A stretch of 7,057 nt of DNA from Aquamicrobium sp. Its GTDB lineage: Bacteria > Pseudomonadota > Alphaproteobacteria > Rhizobiales > Rhizobiaceae. The stretch spans positions 1 through 7,057 of the forward strand of contig JACZJD010000687.1 in assembly GCA_014860725.1 (NCBI GenBank), written 5' to 3'. A program made the translations under genes and the position numbers. Shown one piece after another: positions 6,613 to 7,057 of this stretch; within the stretch, counting starts at the first letter, position 1, and the number at the start of each line of letters is the position of its first letter. Under the pieces are notes generated by a model. The model had not been told where the DNA came from. It saw nothing but the letters and a program-made list of their open reading frames with translations, and did not search any database.

Positions 6613-7057
6613 GCCGGGAACCCTACCGCAAGCGCATGCTGCCGCAGACGGCCGAAAATCCGGTTAACGCCGCGACATTGCGCGCAAGAAAACCGCTGCC
6701 GCTTGCGGTCGTGCCTTGCGAATGGCCCGGCGCACGGCGACAGCTGGCGGCCCCTTTTTCCGAGGCATCAGGGGTAGCAATTCGACGCTGCGGTGCCATC
6801 GGCAGTTGCCACACGGCCCGACGGCAGCTGACTTGTCCACCTGGCGGCATTGCTGACGCCGAGTTGCATGAAGCATCGTCCGGCCGCCTGAGGAAGCACG
6901 TTCCTGGACGACGTCTCACTCCAAACCTCACCTGCTTGCTGCTGGGAGCCTAACCTTGCCCACGCCTCCATACCGGCAGGGCGCGGAAGGCGTCTCCCGG
7001 CATGAGAAGGCGCGTTGCAGGATCTGCAATACCCGCACGTGAGGCTGCCAGCCGAAC
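6613..7057. other. Intergenic region without a convincing gene
   Basis: These 445 nt upstream of the cyclase gene have short open frames on both strands, but none has a ribosome binding site, third-position G/C bias or recognisable protein sequence. The base composition looks less GC-rich than the genes around it. I looked for tRNA, rRNA, tmRNA, RNase P RNA and SRP RNA signatures and saw none. An inverted repeat CGCAAG...CTTGCG with a 13-nt loop lies near 6683-6707 and is not followed by a T run. The first part should hold the cyclase promoter, but I could not pick one out. Confidence 0.6.
7015..7029. repeat. 15-bp palindrome TTGCAG-GAT-CTGCAA
   Basis: Two perfect 6-nt inverted arms (7015-7020 and 7024-7029) flank a 3-nt centre. 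The size and spacing are like an operator for a dimeric helix-turn-helix repressor. The gene it might control would lie outside the window to the right, so the role cannot be judged. Confidence 0.4.

Noticed and set aside
6740..6760. Intrinsic terminator at the CCCCTTTTT run
   Set aside because: No clean stem precedes the T run on the + strand and no gene ends just before it.
5242..6777. 511-codon open frame on the + strand opposite the diguanylate cyclase gene
   Set aside because: It covers the cyclase gene in antisense and has the same Ala/Arg/Glu/Gln-rich shadow composition. It also begins inside the secreted-protein gene in another frame and has no ribosome binding site.
6636..6953. 105-codon + strand and 102-codon - strand frames upstream of the cyclase gene
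   Set aside because: Neither has codon bias, a ribosome binding site or a recognisable sequence, and they overlap each other.

Overview
The window looks like chromosomal DNA of an alphaproteobacterium, most probably a Hyphomicrobiales (Rhizobiales) species. The reasons are the high G+C with strong G/C bias at third codon positions, the sdhC-sdhD-sdhA-sdhB gene order with rhizobial-type proteins, a septation protein A gene beside it, and TTAA-N7-TTAA and TTAACCAT motifs of the CtrA type. No genus is claimed. No mobile element, CRISPR array, rRNA or tRNA was recognised.

Left part (1-3782): the 3' end of a septation protein A gene (yciB/ispZ) runs on the + strand and converges on a complete minus-strand sdhCDAB operon. 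The four genes encode succinate dehydrogenase (respiratory complex II): SdhC and SdhD are the membrane anchors that hold haem b and bind quinone, SdhA is the FAD subunit that oxidises succinate, and SdhB is the iron-sulphur subunit that wires the two together. The genes are tightly packed: sdhC and sdhD overlap as ATGA, sdhD-sdhA are 4 nt apart, and sdhA-sdhB are 15 nt apart. A good sigma70-type promoter lies upstream of sdhC (TTGACG-17-TAGAAA), with an inverted repeat across the predicted transcription start. A GC-rich hairpin followed by TTTT (minus strand) lies after sdhB; it is placed inside the last codons of the converging yciB gene.

Middle part (3783-5003): two more minus-strand genes lie upstream of the operon, a lipoprotein with an MliC-like domain (candidate lysozyme inhibitor) and a GNAT acetyltransferase. 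A 224-nt divergent intergenic region follows. It holds 2.5 copies of a 26-27 nt GC-rich repeat and two CtrA-like motifs.

Right part (5004-7057): a small secreted protein of unknown function (+ strand) converges on a membrane-anchored GGDEF diguanylate cyclase (- strand). The cyclase has an intact active site but no canonical inhibitory I-site. The last 445 nt show no convincing gene, only a 15-bp palindrome near the end.

The gene content is mostly ordinary housekeeping material. I did not find a clearly new system. The points most worth checking are the CtrA-like sites and repeats ahead of the uncharacterised secreted protein, the terminator embedded in a neighbouring gene, and the palindrome at the sdh start site.
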